DNA of 57,951 nucleotides from CAYNWK01 sp964400875 (GCA_964400875.1 CAYNWK010000010.1:1-57951), one strand, 5' to 3'. Counted from the first letter of the stretch, positions 35,199 through 44,100 are shown. A program made the numbers and translations. Notes: generated by a model not told the origin, from the sequence alone.

Positions 35199-36356
35199 AT
35201 GCCCTCCTCTGCTGCTCGCCTGGTGCATTTCACCGAGTCGGTCATCCGCGAGATGACCCGGGTCGCCGAAGAATACAGCGCCATCAACCTGGCGCAAGGC
35301 TACCCGGATTTCGAGCCGCCAGAAGCGCTGATCGCGGCGGCCGAGCGGGCCCTGCGGGAGGGGCACAACCAGTATGCGATCACGTGGGGGGCGCCGCGCT
35401 TCCGCCAGGCGCTCGCTGAGAAGCAGTCGCGCTTCATGGGCCTGGACCTGGACCCCGACGAACACCTCACCGTTACTTGCGGCAGCACGGAGGCTATGAT
35501 GGCCGCGCTGGTCAGCGTATGCAACCCCGGGGACAGGGTGATCATCTTCTCGCCGTTCTACGAGAACTACGGCGCCGATACGATCCTGTCCGGGGCCGAG
35601 CCGGTCTTCGTGCCGCTGCACCCGCCGGATTTCACCTTCGACCCAGACGAGCTGCGCCGCGCCTTCGCCAGCGGCGTCAAAGCGCTGGTGCTGTGCAACC
35701 CCTCCAATCCCAGCGGGCGTGCCTTCAGCCGCGCCGAACTGGACGTCATCGCCGAGCTGGCCCAGGAGTTCGACGCCTTCGTGATCACCGACGAGGTGTA
35801 CGAGCACATCGTTTACCCTCCCCACCAGCATACGTACATCGCCAGCCTGCCGGGGATGTTCGAGCGCACGCTGTCGTGCAGCTCGCTCTCCAAGACCTAC
35901 GCGATCACCGGCTGGCGGCTGGGCTACGTGATCGCTTCGCCGCAGGTCAGCGGCGATGTGCGCAAGGTGCACGATTTCCTCACGGTCGGCGCGCCGGCGC
36001 CCCTGCAAGAGGCCGCCGTCGCCGCGCTGCGTTTCCCCGAGAGCTATTACCGGGAACTGGCCGCGGCCTACGCCCGCCGCCGGGAGATCTTCCTGGATTA
36101 CCTGGAGCAGGCCGGGCTGTCCTACAACGTCCCCGAAGGGGCCTATTACGTACTGATCGACATCTCGGACTTCGATTTCGAGGACGACACAGCGTTTTGC
36201 TACTGGATGGCCCGGGAGATCGGGGTGGCGGCAGTGCCCGGATCGAGCTTCTTCCACCAGCCCGTCAAGCACCTGATCCGCCTGAACTTCGCCAAGCGAG
36301 ACGAGACCCTGGCGGCAGCCGGCGAACACCTGGCCCAACTCAAACAGCGCATCTAG
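35199..36356 (+). CDS. Class I/II PLP aminotransferase
   Basis: A 385-residue fold-type I aminotransferase of the aspartate / kynurenine / methionine subgroup. Seen: NLAQGYPDFEPP near the N terminus, NQYAITWGAPRFRQALA, LVLCNPSNPSGRAFS, FVITDEVYEHIVY with the PLP-ring aspartate, and SLSKTYAITGWRLGYV with the Schiff-base lysine, then HLIRLNFAKRDE with the carboxylate-binding arginine. Its layout resembles YbdL-type methionine/kynurenine aminotransferases. It follows the hydrolase with one base between them, so both may form one operon with the chelatase genes, although the functions differ. Confidence 0.9.
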   Translation: MPSSAARLVHFTESVIREMTRVAEEYSAINLAQGYPDFEPPEALIAAAERALREGHNQYAITWGAPRFRQALAEKQSRFMGLDLDPDEHLTVTCGSTEAMMAALVSVCNPGDRVIIFSPFYENYGADTILSGAEPVFVPLHPPDFTFDPDELRRAFASGVKALVLCNPSNPSGRAFSRAELDVIAELAQEFDAFVITDEVYEHIVYPPHQHTYIASLPGMFERTLSCSSLSKTYAITGWRLGYVIASPQVSGDVRKVHDFLTVGAPAPLQEAAVAALRFPESYYRELAAAYARRREIFLDYLEQAGLSYNVPEGAYYVLIDISDFDFEDDTAFCYWMAREIGVAAVPGSSFFHQPVKHLIRLNFAKRDETLAAAGEHLAQLKQRI

Positions 36357-36407
36357 TGCCTGGCGGCGGAAATAATTCTGTATTTTGCGGCTATGACACC
36401 AGGCACT
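36355..36407. repeat. Inverted repeat after the aminotransferase
   Basis: AGTGCCTGG (36355-36363) and CCAGGCACT (36399-36407) are exact reverse complements around a 35-base loop. Left arm overlaps the stop codon. May act as a transcript-end structure, or be a remnant of a dispersed repeat. Confidence 0.45.
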
Positions 36408-36486
36408 TCAGCAATTGGGCAGAGGACTATTGAATAATGCGGAGCCACTTACGCCCAACTGCACTAGGCGATCCGCCGAAGGCAAG

Positions 36487-37968
36487 ATGAAAAGCACTTA
36501 CCTATTTACCCTCTTCGCGGCGCTGGCGCTGACCCTGACGGCTTGCAGCGGAGGCGCAACTCCCAACGCCACGCAGGCGGCCGCGCTCACCGCGACCAAC
36601 GCCCCGGCGACCGCTGCGCCTACCGAGCCCCCGCCGATCCCCGAACCCAGCCCAACGCCGGCGGCCGCCCCACCGGAACCGATCAGCGTTTATACCCTGG
36701 CGGCCCGCCTGGACTATGCCGCCAGCTTTCTGAGCGTGGAAGAACAGCTCACTTACGTCAACCACAGCGGCGCGGCGCTCGATGAACTGCTGCTGATCGT
36801 GGAGCCCAACCGCTATTTTGGAGGATTCACTTTAAAGGAAATCACCTGGGATTCAGGGGAGGCGATCACAGATTACGCTCTGGACGGGGTGCGCCTGACC
36901 ATCCAGCTGCCCGAGGCGCTGCCGGACGGCGAAAGCCTGAGCCTTTCCCTGGCGTTCGACTCCAGCCTTCCGGGGCAGGACGCGCCCTACGGACGCGCGG
37001 AGCGCCAGACAAACGTCTCGGACTGGTACCCCTATGCGCCGCCTTACGTCCCCGGGGAGGGCTGGCTGGTGCGCGAGGACGCCTTCCTGGGCGAGCACCT
37101 GGCCTATGATGTGGCCGATTTCAACGTATCCATCGAGCTGACCAGCGCGACCTCCCCAGCCGGGCGGCCGTTGATCCTGGCAGCCAGCGCGCTGCCCAGC
37201 GAAGAGGGACCCGTCTACCGCTACCACCTGGGTGCGGCGCGCAACTTCGTCTGGACGGTGAGCGACCAATACCTGGTGCAGACCACCACCGCCGGGGACC
37301 TGACCGTCACAGCTTACTCCTTCCCCGGGCACCAAGCGGCGGACGCAGCCGCGCTGGAAACTGCAGCCGAGGCCCTGGGCCTGTTTGACCGGATCTTCAG
37401 CCCGTACCCGCACGCCTGCCTGACGGTCGTGGAGAGCGATTTCCTGGACGGCATGGAGTTTTCGGGGCTGATCTACCTCAGCCACGCCTTTTACGACTTC
37501 TACACCGGCACCCCAGAGAACAACCTGGTGATCATCGCCGCGCACGAAGCCGCCCACCAGTGGTGGTATGGGCTGGTGGGCAACGACCAGGCGATGGAGC
37601 CCTGGCTGGACGAAGCGCTCGCCACTTACAGCGAGGTGCTGTATTACGAGCAGGCTCATCCTGATTTGGTGGACTGGTGGTGGCAGAACCGGGTGTATTT
37701 CCACGAGCCGCAGGGCTGGGTGGACAGCACCATCTACGAGCCGGCCGGCTTCTACCCCTACCGGGACGCCGTCTACTTGCAAGGCGCGCTGTTCATCGAC
37801 GCGCTGCGCCAGCGCATGGGGGAAGAAGCGTTCACCGATTTCCTGCACGATTACCTCAACCGCTACTCCTACCGCCAGGCCACCGGCGATGATTTCTTCG
37901 CCGTGCTGGGGGAGCACTATTCCGGCGACATCAGCGACCTGACGACCCAATATTTCACCCACCGATGA
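36487..37968 (+). CDS. M1-family zinc metallopeptidase lipoprotein (copy A)
   Basis: A 493-residue exported lipoprotein: signal and lipobox LTLTAC, then a Pro/Thr/Ala-rich stretch to about residue 62. The M1 part has DGMEFSGLIYLS, which is the exopeptidase (GAMEN-like) loop, and the zinc motif HEAAHQWW followed 18 residues later by the glutamate of DEALATYSE. The tail contains the helical C-terminal domain. The ATG at 36487 starts a clean signal peptide; the frame to 36415 does not. It is paralogous to the protein at 54078-55649, with nearly identical zinc-site residues. It probably cleaves peptides at the cell surface. Confidence 0.87.
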   Translation: MKSTYLFTLFAALALTLTACSGGATPNATQAAALTATNAPATAAPTEPPPIPEPSPTPAAAPPEPISVYTLAARLDYAASFLSVEEQLTYVNHSGAALDELLLIVEPNRYFGGFTLKEITWDSGEAITDYALDGVRLTIQLPEALPDGESLSLSLAFDSSLPGQDAPYGRAERQTNVSDWYPYAPPYVPGEGWLVREDAFLGEHLAYDVADFNVSIELTSATSPAGRPLILAASALPSEEGPVYRYHLGAARNFVWTVSDQYLVQTTTAGDLTVTAYSFPGHQAADAAALETAAEALGLFDRIFSPYPHACLTVVESDFLDGMEFSGLIYLSHAFYDFYTGTPENNLVIIAAHEAAHQWWYGLVGNDQAMEPWLDEALATYSEVLYYEQAHPDLVDWWWQNRVYFHEPQGWVDSTIYEPAGFYPYRDAVYLQGALFIDALRQRMGEEAFTDFLHDYLNRYSYRQATGDDFFAVLGEHYSGDISDLTTQYFTHR

Positions 37969-37978
37969 GGAGGCTTGA

Positions 37979-38512
37979 ATGGACAGGTTGATCGAATTGG
38001 GTTCCGTTTTCGGGCTACGGGTCAATGCGCGCACGTCGGCTGTGTATGCCCTGCTGGTCCTGTGGCTGGCGCTGGGGCTGTTCGGGGCGTTCCTCCTCGG
38101 GCTGCCGCCGCTCTCCGCCGCGCTGGGCGGACTGCTTGCGGCGCTGCTGCACTTTATTGCCAACTTCTTACACCACCTCGGCCACGCCTACGCCGCCCGC
38201 CGCACCGGGCACCCGATGAGCGGGGTGACCTTCTGGTGGTTCCTGGCAGTCTCGCGCTACCCCAGCGGGGAAGGCAACCTGCCGGCGCAGGTGCATAGGC
38301 GCCGCGCCCTGGGCGGGCCGATGACCAGCCTGCTGGTTTCGTTGGCGGGGGCCTTCACGGCGATCCTGGCCAGCCAGATCGGCGAGCTGGCCTGGTGGCT
38401 GGCGGTGTTCTTCACCCTGGACAGCTTCCTGGTGTTCACATTGGGTTCGCTGCTGCCCCTGGGGTTCACCGACGGGAGCACGCTGTTGTACTGGCGAAAA
38501 GGTCGGGAGTAG
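37979..38512 (+). CDS. Site-2-protease-like membrane protein lacking the catalytic Glu
   Basis: A 177-residue integral membrane protein with about five spans. The first zinc motif of site-2 proteases (HExxH) appears as FLHHLGHAYAARRTGHP, that is HHLGH at residues 65-69, with His in place of the catalytic Glu. The second S2P element (LP-x-DG) is present as LLPLGFTDGS in the last span. Fold and family resemble M50 peptidases, but proteolysis is doubtful. It starts 10 bases behind the M1 peptidase (GAGGCTTGA before ATG), so the two are co-transcribed. It may be a pseudoenzyme, a chaperone, or a metal-binding relative. Confidence 0.65.
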   Translation: MDRLIELGSVFGLRVNARTSAVYALLVLWLALGLFGAFLLGLPPLSAALGGLLAALLHFIANFLHHLGHAYAARRTGHPMSGVTFWWFLAVSRYPSGEGNLPAQVHRRRALGGPMTSLLVSLAGAFTAILASQIGELAWWLAVFFTLDSFLVFTLGSLLPLGFTDGSTLLYWRKGRE

Positions 38513-38620
38513 AGAGATTGGGAAGGGCAGGTCTTGCCCAAGACGATCAGCAGATTAAATATTCTTAGTCCCACCCTGGTACGCGCGGCGAAGTTCAGCC
38601 TGTAAATCTAGCACCAAAGG

Positions 38621-39283
38621 TTAAGTATAGAATAACCTTATCAGATCCCAGTTCTTACTTACATCGTAGATGGCAACGCCAATCAATAGCAGGCCACCTA
38701 TGATATTGACAACTCGGCTATGACGGGCAAACAAGGTGGTCAACTGGCGTTGTAATGTCCCTGACAGCAACGAAAGGACCAACAGAGGTAAACCAAACCC
38801 CAGCCCGAACCACAGAAAAACCCACAGTTTGCTCAACGCTTCAACTGCAGTAAAGGAGAGCGCAAATATACTAACCACGAGTGGGCCGGAGCAGGGCAGC
38901 GCAATCGGTCCATACAACAAGCCATAGGTATACGCGTTGAGGAATGGATGGCGTAAAGCCGGTATTTGGATTTGCGGCAGGGTTTTGAAAGGATTACGGT
39001 CAAGCAGCAACAGGACTCCCAGAATCAGGATCAGCGCATCTGCCAGTGGAATGATGTAGACTAAAATTCTGCCGGTGGGGACAGCCAGCAAGGCAATCAA
39101 GCCTCCCAATGCCAGCATCATGCTTAATACCCCGGCAAGTACGAACAGCCCCAGGAAGTATTTTTGCCTTCCCATTTCGTCTTGACCACTCAAATAGGCT
39201 AAAAAGCCAGGGTATAGCGGCAATATACACGGACTGGTTGTAGCCAGCAGACCGAGAAAGATGGATGTAAAGGCAATATCCAT
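38621..39283 (-). CDS. CcdA/DsbD-like thiol-disulfide membrane transporter
   Basis: A 220-residue, six-span membrane protein. The conserved redox cysteines sit in SPCILPLYPGFLAYLSG (first span) and ALPCSGPLVVSI (fourth span), the mark of the CcdA / DsbD-beta family, which carries electrons from cytosolic thioredoxin across the membrane. Its partner is likely the adjacent thioredoxin-like lipoprotein, which begins six bases upstream in the same operon. The pair is located at the left border of the lower-GC block, so it may belong to the same acquired segment. Uses include cytochrome c maturation or repair of surface thiols; which one is not clear. Confidence 0.85.
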   Translation of the reverse strand: MDIAFTSIFLGLLATTSPCILPLYPGFLAYLSGQDEMGRQKYFLGLFVLAGVLSMMLALGGLIALLAVPTGRILVYIIPLADALILILGVLLLLDRNPFKTLPQIQIPALRHPFLNAYTYGLLYGPIALPCSGPLVVSIFALSFTAVEALSKLWVFLWFGLGFGLPLLVLSLLSGTLQRQLTTLFARHSRVVNIIGGLLLIGVAIYDVSKNWDLIRLFYT

Positions 39284-39289
39284 GTTCGA

Positions 39290-39844
39290 TCAGGGGGCTA
39301 AGAAAGGTTGGACGCTGGCTAAGAGTTTTTCAGCGCTCTTCTGGCCATATTCCAGATGGTGGACATCGCCATTTCGATCAATAATCAGCATCGGTGAAAG
39401 GGGCGGATTCAAGTATTCCGCGGTGTACAGGTTACCCAATGCGCGCGCCACCTCCAAAGGAGCAACGGCAAAGTGCCATTCGAAGGCATATTCTTCTGTA
39501 TAATCCTTCAACGAGGCCCCCTCTTCGTTCACATCCACATCCAGGCTGACGGAAATCACATCGTCAGGGTTGTCGAGCAACTCGTGCATCTTCCGTACTT
39601 CGTTAGCCTGGAAAAGACAGTTGGGGCACCACATGGCCATGGTTTCAACTAACACGACTTTCCCGGCATAGTCATTCATGGTGAAAGCCTCGCCGGTTTG
39701 CACGTCGGTCAATTGGATGTCGAACCATTCCGGGATAGCGGTGGCAGAGTGTGGTGATGAAGCGGACGGGCTGCAGGCAGTCAGAATCAGGCCAGTCAGG
39801 ATGAGAGTCAAAACAAGAGTATGGATAAAAGTTTTCGTCTGCAT
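39290..39844 (-). CDS. TlpA/ResA-like thioredoxin lipoprotein
   Basis: A 184-residue surface lipoprotein with lipobox LTAC (MQTKTFIHTLVLTLILTGLILTAC) and a short Ser/Thr linker. The thioredoxin fold is clear: FTMNDYAGKVVLVETMAMWCPNCLFQANEV, with catalytic C-P-N-C, and later cis-proline block NPPLSPMLIIDRNG. The active site CPNC differs from the CxxC of TlpA (CVPC) but is the reducing type. It starts the operon with the CcdA-like gene (six-base gap), which should recharge it with electrons. A reductant for cytochrome or cell-wall thiols is the likely role. Confidence 0.85.
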   Translation of the reverse strand: MQTKTFIHTLVLTLILTGLILTACSPSASSPHSATAIPEWFDIQLTDVQTGEAFTMNDYAGKVVLVETMAMWCPNCLFQANEVRKMHELLDNPDDVISVSLDVDVNEEGASLKDYTEEYAFEWHFAVAPLEVARALGNLYTAEYLNPPLSPMLIIDRNGDVHHLEYGQKSAEKLLASVQPFLAP

Positions 39845-39926
39845 ATTTGTCCCATTTCACTAACGTTAAAGGAGGTTTTATCCTGCCTGGTGACTTAGAT
39901 CATTGACGTGCAAGGGGGATGGAATC

Positions 39927-41432
39927 TTACAAACTCCCGTTCAAATGATAATACAGATCGTTCCAGCGCAATTCTTTTTTGAACTCTTCCAGGTTTGTGT
40001 TTTCATCGATCAACAGGAATTCGAGGGCAGCCATATCAGCAAAATCGCGCAAATGCTCGGCGGTGACGGCATAGCCAAAACTGGTGTGATGCGCGCCTCC
40101 GGCGTAAATCCAGGCCGCTGCCGCTATCTTCAGATTAGGACGCGGCGACCAAAACGCGCGCGCTACCGGCAACTTCGGCAACGGGGCAGCGGTCGGGACA
40201 ACGTCCACAACGTTGGCAACCAGGCGGAAACGCTGGCCCATGTCCATGATCGAAGCACCGATAGCGGGCCCTGTGTTTGCGTCGAAGATCAGGCGCACGG
40301 GATCGGCTTTGCCTCCAATCGAAAGCGGCAGGATTTCCAGTTTGGGTTTGGTAGCCGCAATCGACTCGCAGATTTCGAGCATGTGTGCGCCCAGCACCTT
40401 GTCGCCCGAGGCGCTGAAATGATAGGTGTAATCTTCCATGAAACTAACGCCGCCTTTTACGCCAGCGCTCATGACCTTCATGGCGCGCACCAATGCGGAG
40501 GTCTTCCAATCACCCTCGGCACCGAAGCCATAGCCATCGCGCATCAGACGCTGCACCGCCAGCCCGGGCAACTGGGCCAGTCCGTGTAAATCTTCGAAGG
40601 TAGTGGTGAAGGCTTTGAAGTTTCCGGCTTTCAAGAAGTTACGCATTCCAACTTCGATGCGTGCACCCGCGAGAAGCGAATCGAATCTGTCTCCACCCGG
40701 CTGGAGTTCGGGGACGACATCGTATTCATCCAGATAGGCTTCTGCCATCTCTTGGACATCGTGGTCAGTAGCCTGATTAACTGATCGAACCAGGTCACCC
40801 ACCCCATAGCCATAGACGTCATATCCTAATCGGATTTGCGCTTCAACTTTATCTCCCTCAGTGACAGCCACATCACGCATATTGTCGCCGAAGCGTGCGA
40901 TCTTTGCACCCTGCCAGTCAGCCCAGGCACAGGCAGCACGCGTCCACACGCCGATGCTAGACTGTACATCTTCATCCTGCCAGTGACCGACAACCACCTT
41001 GCGGTTCAAACGCATACGACTGTTGATGAACCCGAATTCTCGGTCGCCATGGGCGGACTGGTTCAAGTTCATAAAATCCATGTCGATCTCATCCCAGGGG
41101 ATTTCGCGATTGTACTGAGTGTGCAGATGCAAGAATGGTTTCTTGAGCAGGTTCAGGCCAGCGATCCACATCTTGGCGGGTGAGAAGGTGTGCATCCAGG
41201 TGACAAGGCCTATACAATCTTTTGCGGAGTTGGCTTCCAGGCACAGTTCACGGATGGCTTCAGGCGTGGTCAACACCGGTTTGAACACCACCTGCACCGG
41301 GATATGCGCCGAACCAGCCAGAAAACCAGCGATCTCCCGCGAATGGTCGGTTACCTGTTCCAATGTTTCCGGGCCATATAGATGCTGGCTGCCAGTTACA
41401 AACCAGATTTCGAATTTTTTTAGGTCAATCAT
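39927..41432 (-). CDS. araA: L-arabinose isomerase
   Basis: It converts L-arabinose to L-ribulose, the first step of the pathway. The 501-residue length is normal. Visible marks are the N-terminal EIWFVTGSQHLYGPETL, SFMEDYTYHF and GAHMLEICES, with the C-terminal metal histidines in GGAHHTSFGY. These carry the manganese-binding Glu and His residues. The gene is last in the ara operon: araB, araD and araA follow one another on the minus strand with 5- and 14-base gaps. All three key enzymes are therefore intact and coupled. Confidence 0.97.
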   Translation of the reverse strand: MIDLKKFEIWFVTGSQHLYGPETLEQVTDHSREIAGFLAGSAHIPVQVVFKPVLTTPEAIRELCLEANSAKDCIGLVTWMHTFSPAKMWIAGLNLLKKPFLHLHTQYNREIPWDEIDMDFMNLNQSAHGDREFGFINSRMRLNRKVVVGHWQDEDVQSSIGVWTRAACAWADWQGAKIARFGDNMRDVAVTEGDKVEAQIRLGYDVYGYGVGDLVRSVNQATDHDVQEMAEAYLDEYDVVPELQPGGDRFDSLLAGARIEVGMRNFLKAGNFKAFTTTFEDLHGLAQLPGLAVQRLMRDGYGFGAEGDWKTSALVRAMKVMSAGVKGGVSFMEDYTYHFSASGDKVLGAHMLEICESIAATKPKLEILPLSIGGKADPVRLIFDANTGPAIGASIMDMGQRFRLVANVVDVVPTAAPLPKLPVARAFWSPRPNLKIAAAAWIYAGGAHHTSFGYAVTAEHLRDFADMAALEFLLIDENTNLEEFKKELRWNDLYYHLNGSL

Positions 41433-41446
41433 TGTGCCAATTCCTC

Positions 41447-42148
41447 TTACGATTTCTTTGCCTGTCCATAATAGGCATTTACGCCGTGTTTTCTCAAATA
41501 GTGCTTGTCTAACAGCTCCTGCTGCATGGCCGGAATGCCTGGCTCAAGCATCAAAGCCTGGAAGCTCATGAACGCGACCTCCTCTAGCACCACGGCATTG
41601 TGGACGGCGTTCTCAGGATCTATGCCCCATGCAAATGGGCCATGGCTGTGAACGAGAACGGCGGGGATGGCATTGGGGTCTTTCCCTTGGAAGGTCTTCT
41701 TGATCACGAGACCTGTTTCCTTTTCGTATTCGCCTTGGATCTCCTCTTTTGTCATTTTTCGGGTGCAGGGGATCTCGCCATAGAAATAATCGGCATGCGT
41801 TGTACCGAGTGCTTTAATGCCGCGACCTGCCTGTGCAAAGATTGTTGCCCAACGGCTGTGGGTATGGACAATGCCCCCGATATTCGAAAACGCCTTATAG
41901 AGCTCGAGATGTGTCAGCGTATCTGAAGAAGGTTTTAAACTTCCCTCCAAGACCTTCCCCGTTTCTAATTCTACGATCACCATATCCTCGGCCTTCATCT
42001 CTTCATAGGAAACGCCCGAGGGTTTTATAACCATGAACCCCTGCTCCCTGTCAATGCCCGACACATTGCCCCAGGTAAAGGTGACAAGGTTAAACTTGGG
42101 AAGCAGCAAATTAGCCCGAAACACCTGTTCTTTCAATGGTTCTAACAT
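41447..42148 (-). CDS. araD: L-ribulose-5-phosphate 4-epimerase
   Basis: A class II aldolase-family enzyme, 233 residues, that turns L-ribulose-5-phosphate into D-xylulose-5-phosphate. The zinc-binding histidines sit in IVHTHSRWATIF and VHSHGPFAWG; TWGNVSGIDR near the N terminus and HADYFYGEIPC in the middle are further family marks. ATG 42148 follows AGGTGA at five bases. A GTG at 42157 overlaps the araB stop (GTGA) and would add three residues; either could be used. It lies between araB and araA. Confidence 0.95.
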   Translation of the reverse strand: MLEPLKEQVFRANLLLPKFNLVTFTWGNVSGIDREQGFMVIKPSGVSYEEMKAEDMVIVELETGKVLEGSLKPSSDTLTHLELYKAFSNIGGIVHTHSRWATIFAQAGRGIKALGTTHADYFYGEIPCTRKMTKEEIQGEYEKETGLVIKKTFQGKDPNAIPAVLVHSHGPFAWGIDPENAVHNAVVLEEVAFMSFQALMLEPGIPAMQQELLDKHYLRKHGVNAYYGQAKKS

Positions 42149-42153
42149 GGATT

Positions 42154-43755
42154 TCACCTAAGCGCATCCACTGCGGTTCTTTCTATGATAAGCCCCTTTT
42201 TGTAACGTTCCATGAAGGTCGCAAAACCATCGACATCCCTTTGATCAGGAGCTATCGTCGTGCCCTTTTCCCCGGCAAAGACCTTGTTGGAGAGATAGGT
42301 TTCCCGAGATTCATCCTTTGATTTAAAAAGCATATATGCGCCAAGCACGGCAAGCCCCCAGGCGCCGCCTTCGCCTGCGGTCTCCATCACAGAAACCGGG
42401 ACCTTCATCGCGGCGGCCATCATCCTTTGCCCCACTTCTTTTGTCTTGAAGAAGCCGCCATGACCCAAAACCTGGTCAACCTTAACATGCTCCTGCTCAA
42501 AAAGGATGTCCAGCCCGATCTTCAAAGCACCAAGCGCCGAGAACAGATGCACACGCATGAAGTTCGCAAGGGTGAAACGGCTTTCGGAGGTGCGGACGAA
42601 TAGCGGCCTGCCCTCATCAAGGTGTGTGAGCGTTTCGCCCGAAAAATAATTGTAGGCCAGCAGCCCATCGCAGTCCGCGTCGCCTTTAAGCGCCTGTTGG
42701 TACAAGGCTTCAAACAGCCTGGTTTGACTGATCTCCACACCCAGCAAATTGGTGAATTCCTGGAAAAGGCCAACCCATGCGTTTATGTCGGAGGTGCAGG
42801 TGTTGCTATGCACCATCGCAACCGGCTTGCCGGTGGGCGTCGTCACGATGTCGACCTCGGGGTATAGCTTCGAGAGAGGCCTTTCCAAAACGATCATGGC
42901 AAAAACAGATGTCCCGGCGGAAACATTGCCTGTTCGCTCTGCGACGCTGTTGGTTGCGACCATGCCTGTTTCTGCGTCACCTTCGGGCGGACAAAGAGGG
43001 ATGCCTGCTTGCAGCTGTCCCGTAGGATCGAGCAGCTCTGCGCCTTCTTCCGTAAGCTCGCCGGCGGCATCTCCTGCGAAAAGGATTTTGGGTAAAAGGT
43101 CCTGGAGTTCCCACGGGATGCCTTCCGCTTCGAGCCGTTGGTTGAACAGCTCGATCATGCTTCCATCGTAGTCGTTGGTCCTGCTATCGATCGGAAACAC
43201 GCCTGAAGCTTCGCCTACGCCCAGGACCTTTTGCCCGGTCAGTTTCCAATGGACGTAGCCTGCCAGCGTGGTCAGATAATGGATATCCTTGATATGGGGT
43301 TCTTTGTTCAAAATGGCCTGGTAGAGGTGGGCGATGCTCCAACGTTGGGGAATGTTGAATTGGAACAGATTGGTGAGCTCCTCTGCTGCCTGTCCGGTCA
43401 TGGTGTTTCGCCAGGTGCGAAACGGCACAAGTTGATTTCCATCCTTACCAAATACCATATAGCCATGCATCATTGCGCTGAAGCCGATGGCGCCAACAGT
43501 TTGGAGTGGGGTATTGAACTTCTCGGAAACCTCATTGCAGAGATTGCGATAGCTTTCCTGCAAGCCTGTCCAAACATCTTCGAGACTGTAAGTCCAGATG
43601 CCATTTTCGTATCGGTTCTCCCACTCATGACTTCCCGATGCGATCGGCGTATGGTCTTCACCGATCAGCACGGCCTTGATGCGCGTCGAGCCGAATTCGA
43701 TGCCAAGAGCGGTCTTTCCGCTCTCAATTGCTTTTTGGGTATCGTTTCGATTCAT
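42154..43755 (-). CDS. araB: Ribulokinase (FGGY family)
   Basis: An ATP-dependent kinase that phosphorylates L-ribulose. The 533-residue protein has the FGGY hallmarks GIEFGSTRIKAVLIG near the start (phosphate 1), GTSVFAMIVLE in the middle and VLGHGGFFKTKEVGQRMMAAAMKVPV near the end (adenosine block). Its sequence is of the atypical ribulokinase type known from non-proteobacterial arabinose clusters rather than the Escherichia coli type. It starts the araB-araD-araA transcription unit and follows a decayed dehydrogenase fragment. Substrate is inferred from its two partners. Confidence 0.9.
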   Translation of the reverse strand: MNRNDTQKAIESGKTALGIEFGSTRIKAVLIGEDHTPIASGSHEWENRYENGIWTYSLEDVWTGLQESYRNLCNEVSEKFNTPLQTVGAIGFSAMMHGYMVFGKDGNQLVPFRTWRNTMTGQAAEELTNLFQFNIPQRWSIAHLYQAILNKEPHIKDIHYLTTLAGYVHWKLTGQKVLGVGEASGVFPIDSRTNDYDGSMIELFNQRLEAEGIPWELQDLLPKILFAGDAAGELTEEGAELLDPTGQLQAGIPLCPPEGDAETGMVATNSVAERTGNVSAGTSVFAMIVLERPLSKLYPEVDIVTTPTGKPVAMVHSNTCTSDINAWVGLFQEFTNLLGVEISQTRLFEALYQQALKGDADCDGLLAYNYFSGETLTHLDEGRPLFVRTSESRFTLANFMRVHLFSALGALKIGLDILFEQEHVKVDQVLGHGGFFKTKEVGQRMMAAAMKVPVSVMETAGEGGAWGLAVLGAYMLFKSKDESRETYLSNKVFAGEKGTTIAPDQRDVDGFATFMERYKKGLIIERTAVDALR

Positions 43756-43791
43756 GTTCGTCTCCCATGATTAGAAATCGTTATTTCAAAC

Positions 43792-43965
43792 TTATTTCTT
43801 GGAGAAGAGGGCATTCTCATATCCCCCCTCGCTTAAGCAGCGCAAATCCGATCCGCAAACGCTTATCGCTTTAATTTGCAACCAAGTTTCGCCAGTCACA
43901 GGTTCTGGCTGGGGCTCATCGTAAAAGCGGAGTTCCCCACGAGCGTGCAGACGCATAACTTCCAT
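43792..43965 (-). pseudogene. Truncated zinc-dependent medium-chain dehydrogenase (N-terminal 57 codons)
   Basis: Read on the minus strand from ATG 43965, the frame gives MEVMRLHARGELRFYDEPQP and then a zinc-dehydrogenase N terminus (ETWLQIKAISVCGSDLRCLSEGG), with the C-G-x-D motif that holds the first catalytic zinc ligand. It ends at a stop after 57 residues instead of the usual 340-350; the remainder (GHE block, Rossmann fold) is absent and araB begins 36 bases later. This is the remnant of a polyol/threonine-dehydrogenase-like gene that once stood in the sugar operon. It is too short to be functional on its own. Confidence 0.7.
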
Positions 43966-43980
43966 TTAACATGGTCCTGA

Positions 43981-44100
43981 TTTGTTTTGTTAGATAGAAG
44001 TTACGCAGTTCGTCGGGTAAGTGGGGGTGTTTGGGCGGGCTTCGCCCGCCCAAACACCCCCTTTTCTTCCCTAAAGTGCGTAAGTCCTTAACAAAACAAG
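43981..44100. repeat. 120-bp nested inverted repeat (hairpin element)
   Basis: Outer arms TTGTTTTGTTA (about 43982-43992) and TAACAAAACAA (about 44089-44099) face each other, with TTACGCA/TGCGTAA repeats inside them and an inner 18-bp perfect stem at 44023-44061. The element ends directly at the M24 gene stop and lies next to the dehydrogenase remnant. Its form is like a MITE or an ancient insertion, but no duplication of flanks is visible by eye. Confidence 0.5.
44023..44061 (+). terminator. Very strong hairpin, 18-bp stem, 3-base loop
   Basis: GGGGGTGTTTGGGCGGGC (44023-44040), loop TTC, then its exact reverse complement (44044-44061), followed on the plus strand by TTTTCTT. The M24 transcript, on the minus strand, would meet the stem but no T-run; it may end or attenuate transcription before araB. 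Confidence 0.6.

Noticed and set aside
38513..38620. Attachment-site-like direct repeats at the borders of the lower-GC block (compared with 51229-51426)
   Set aside because: No shared direct repeat longer than a few bases was found by eye, so integrase-type insertion is not supported.
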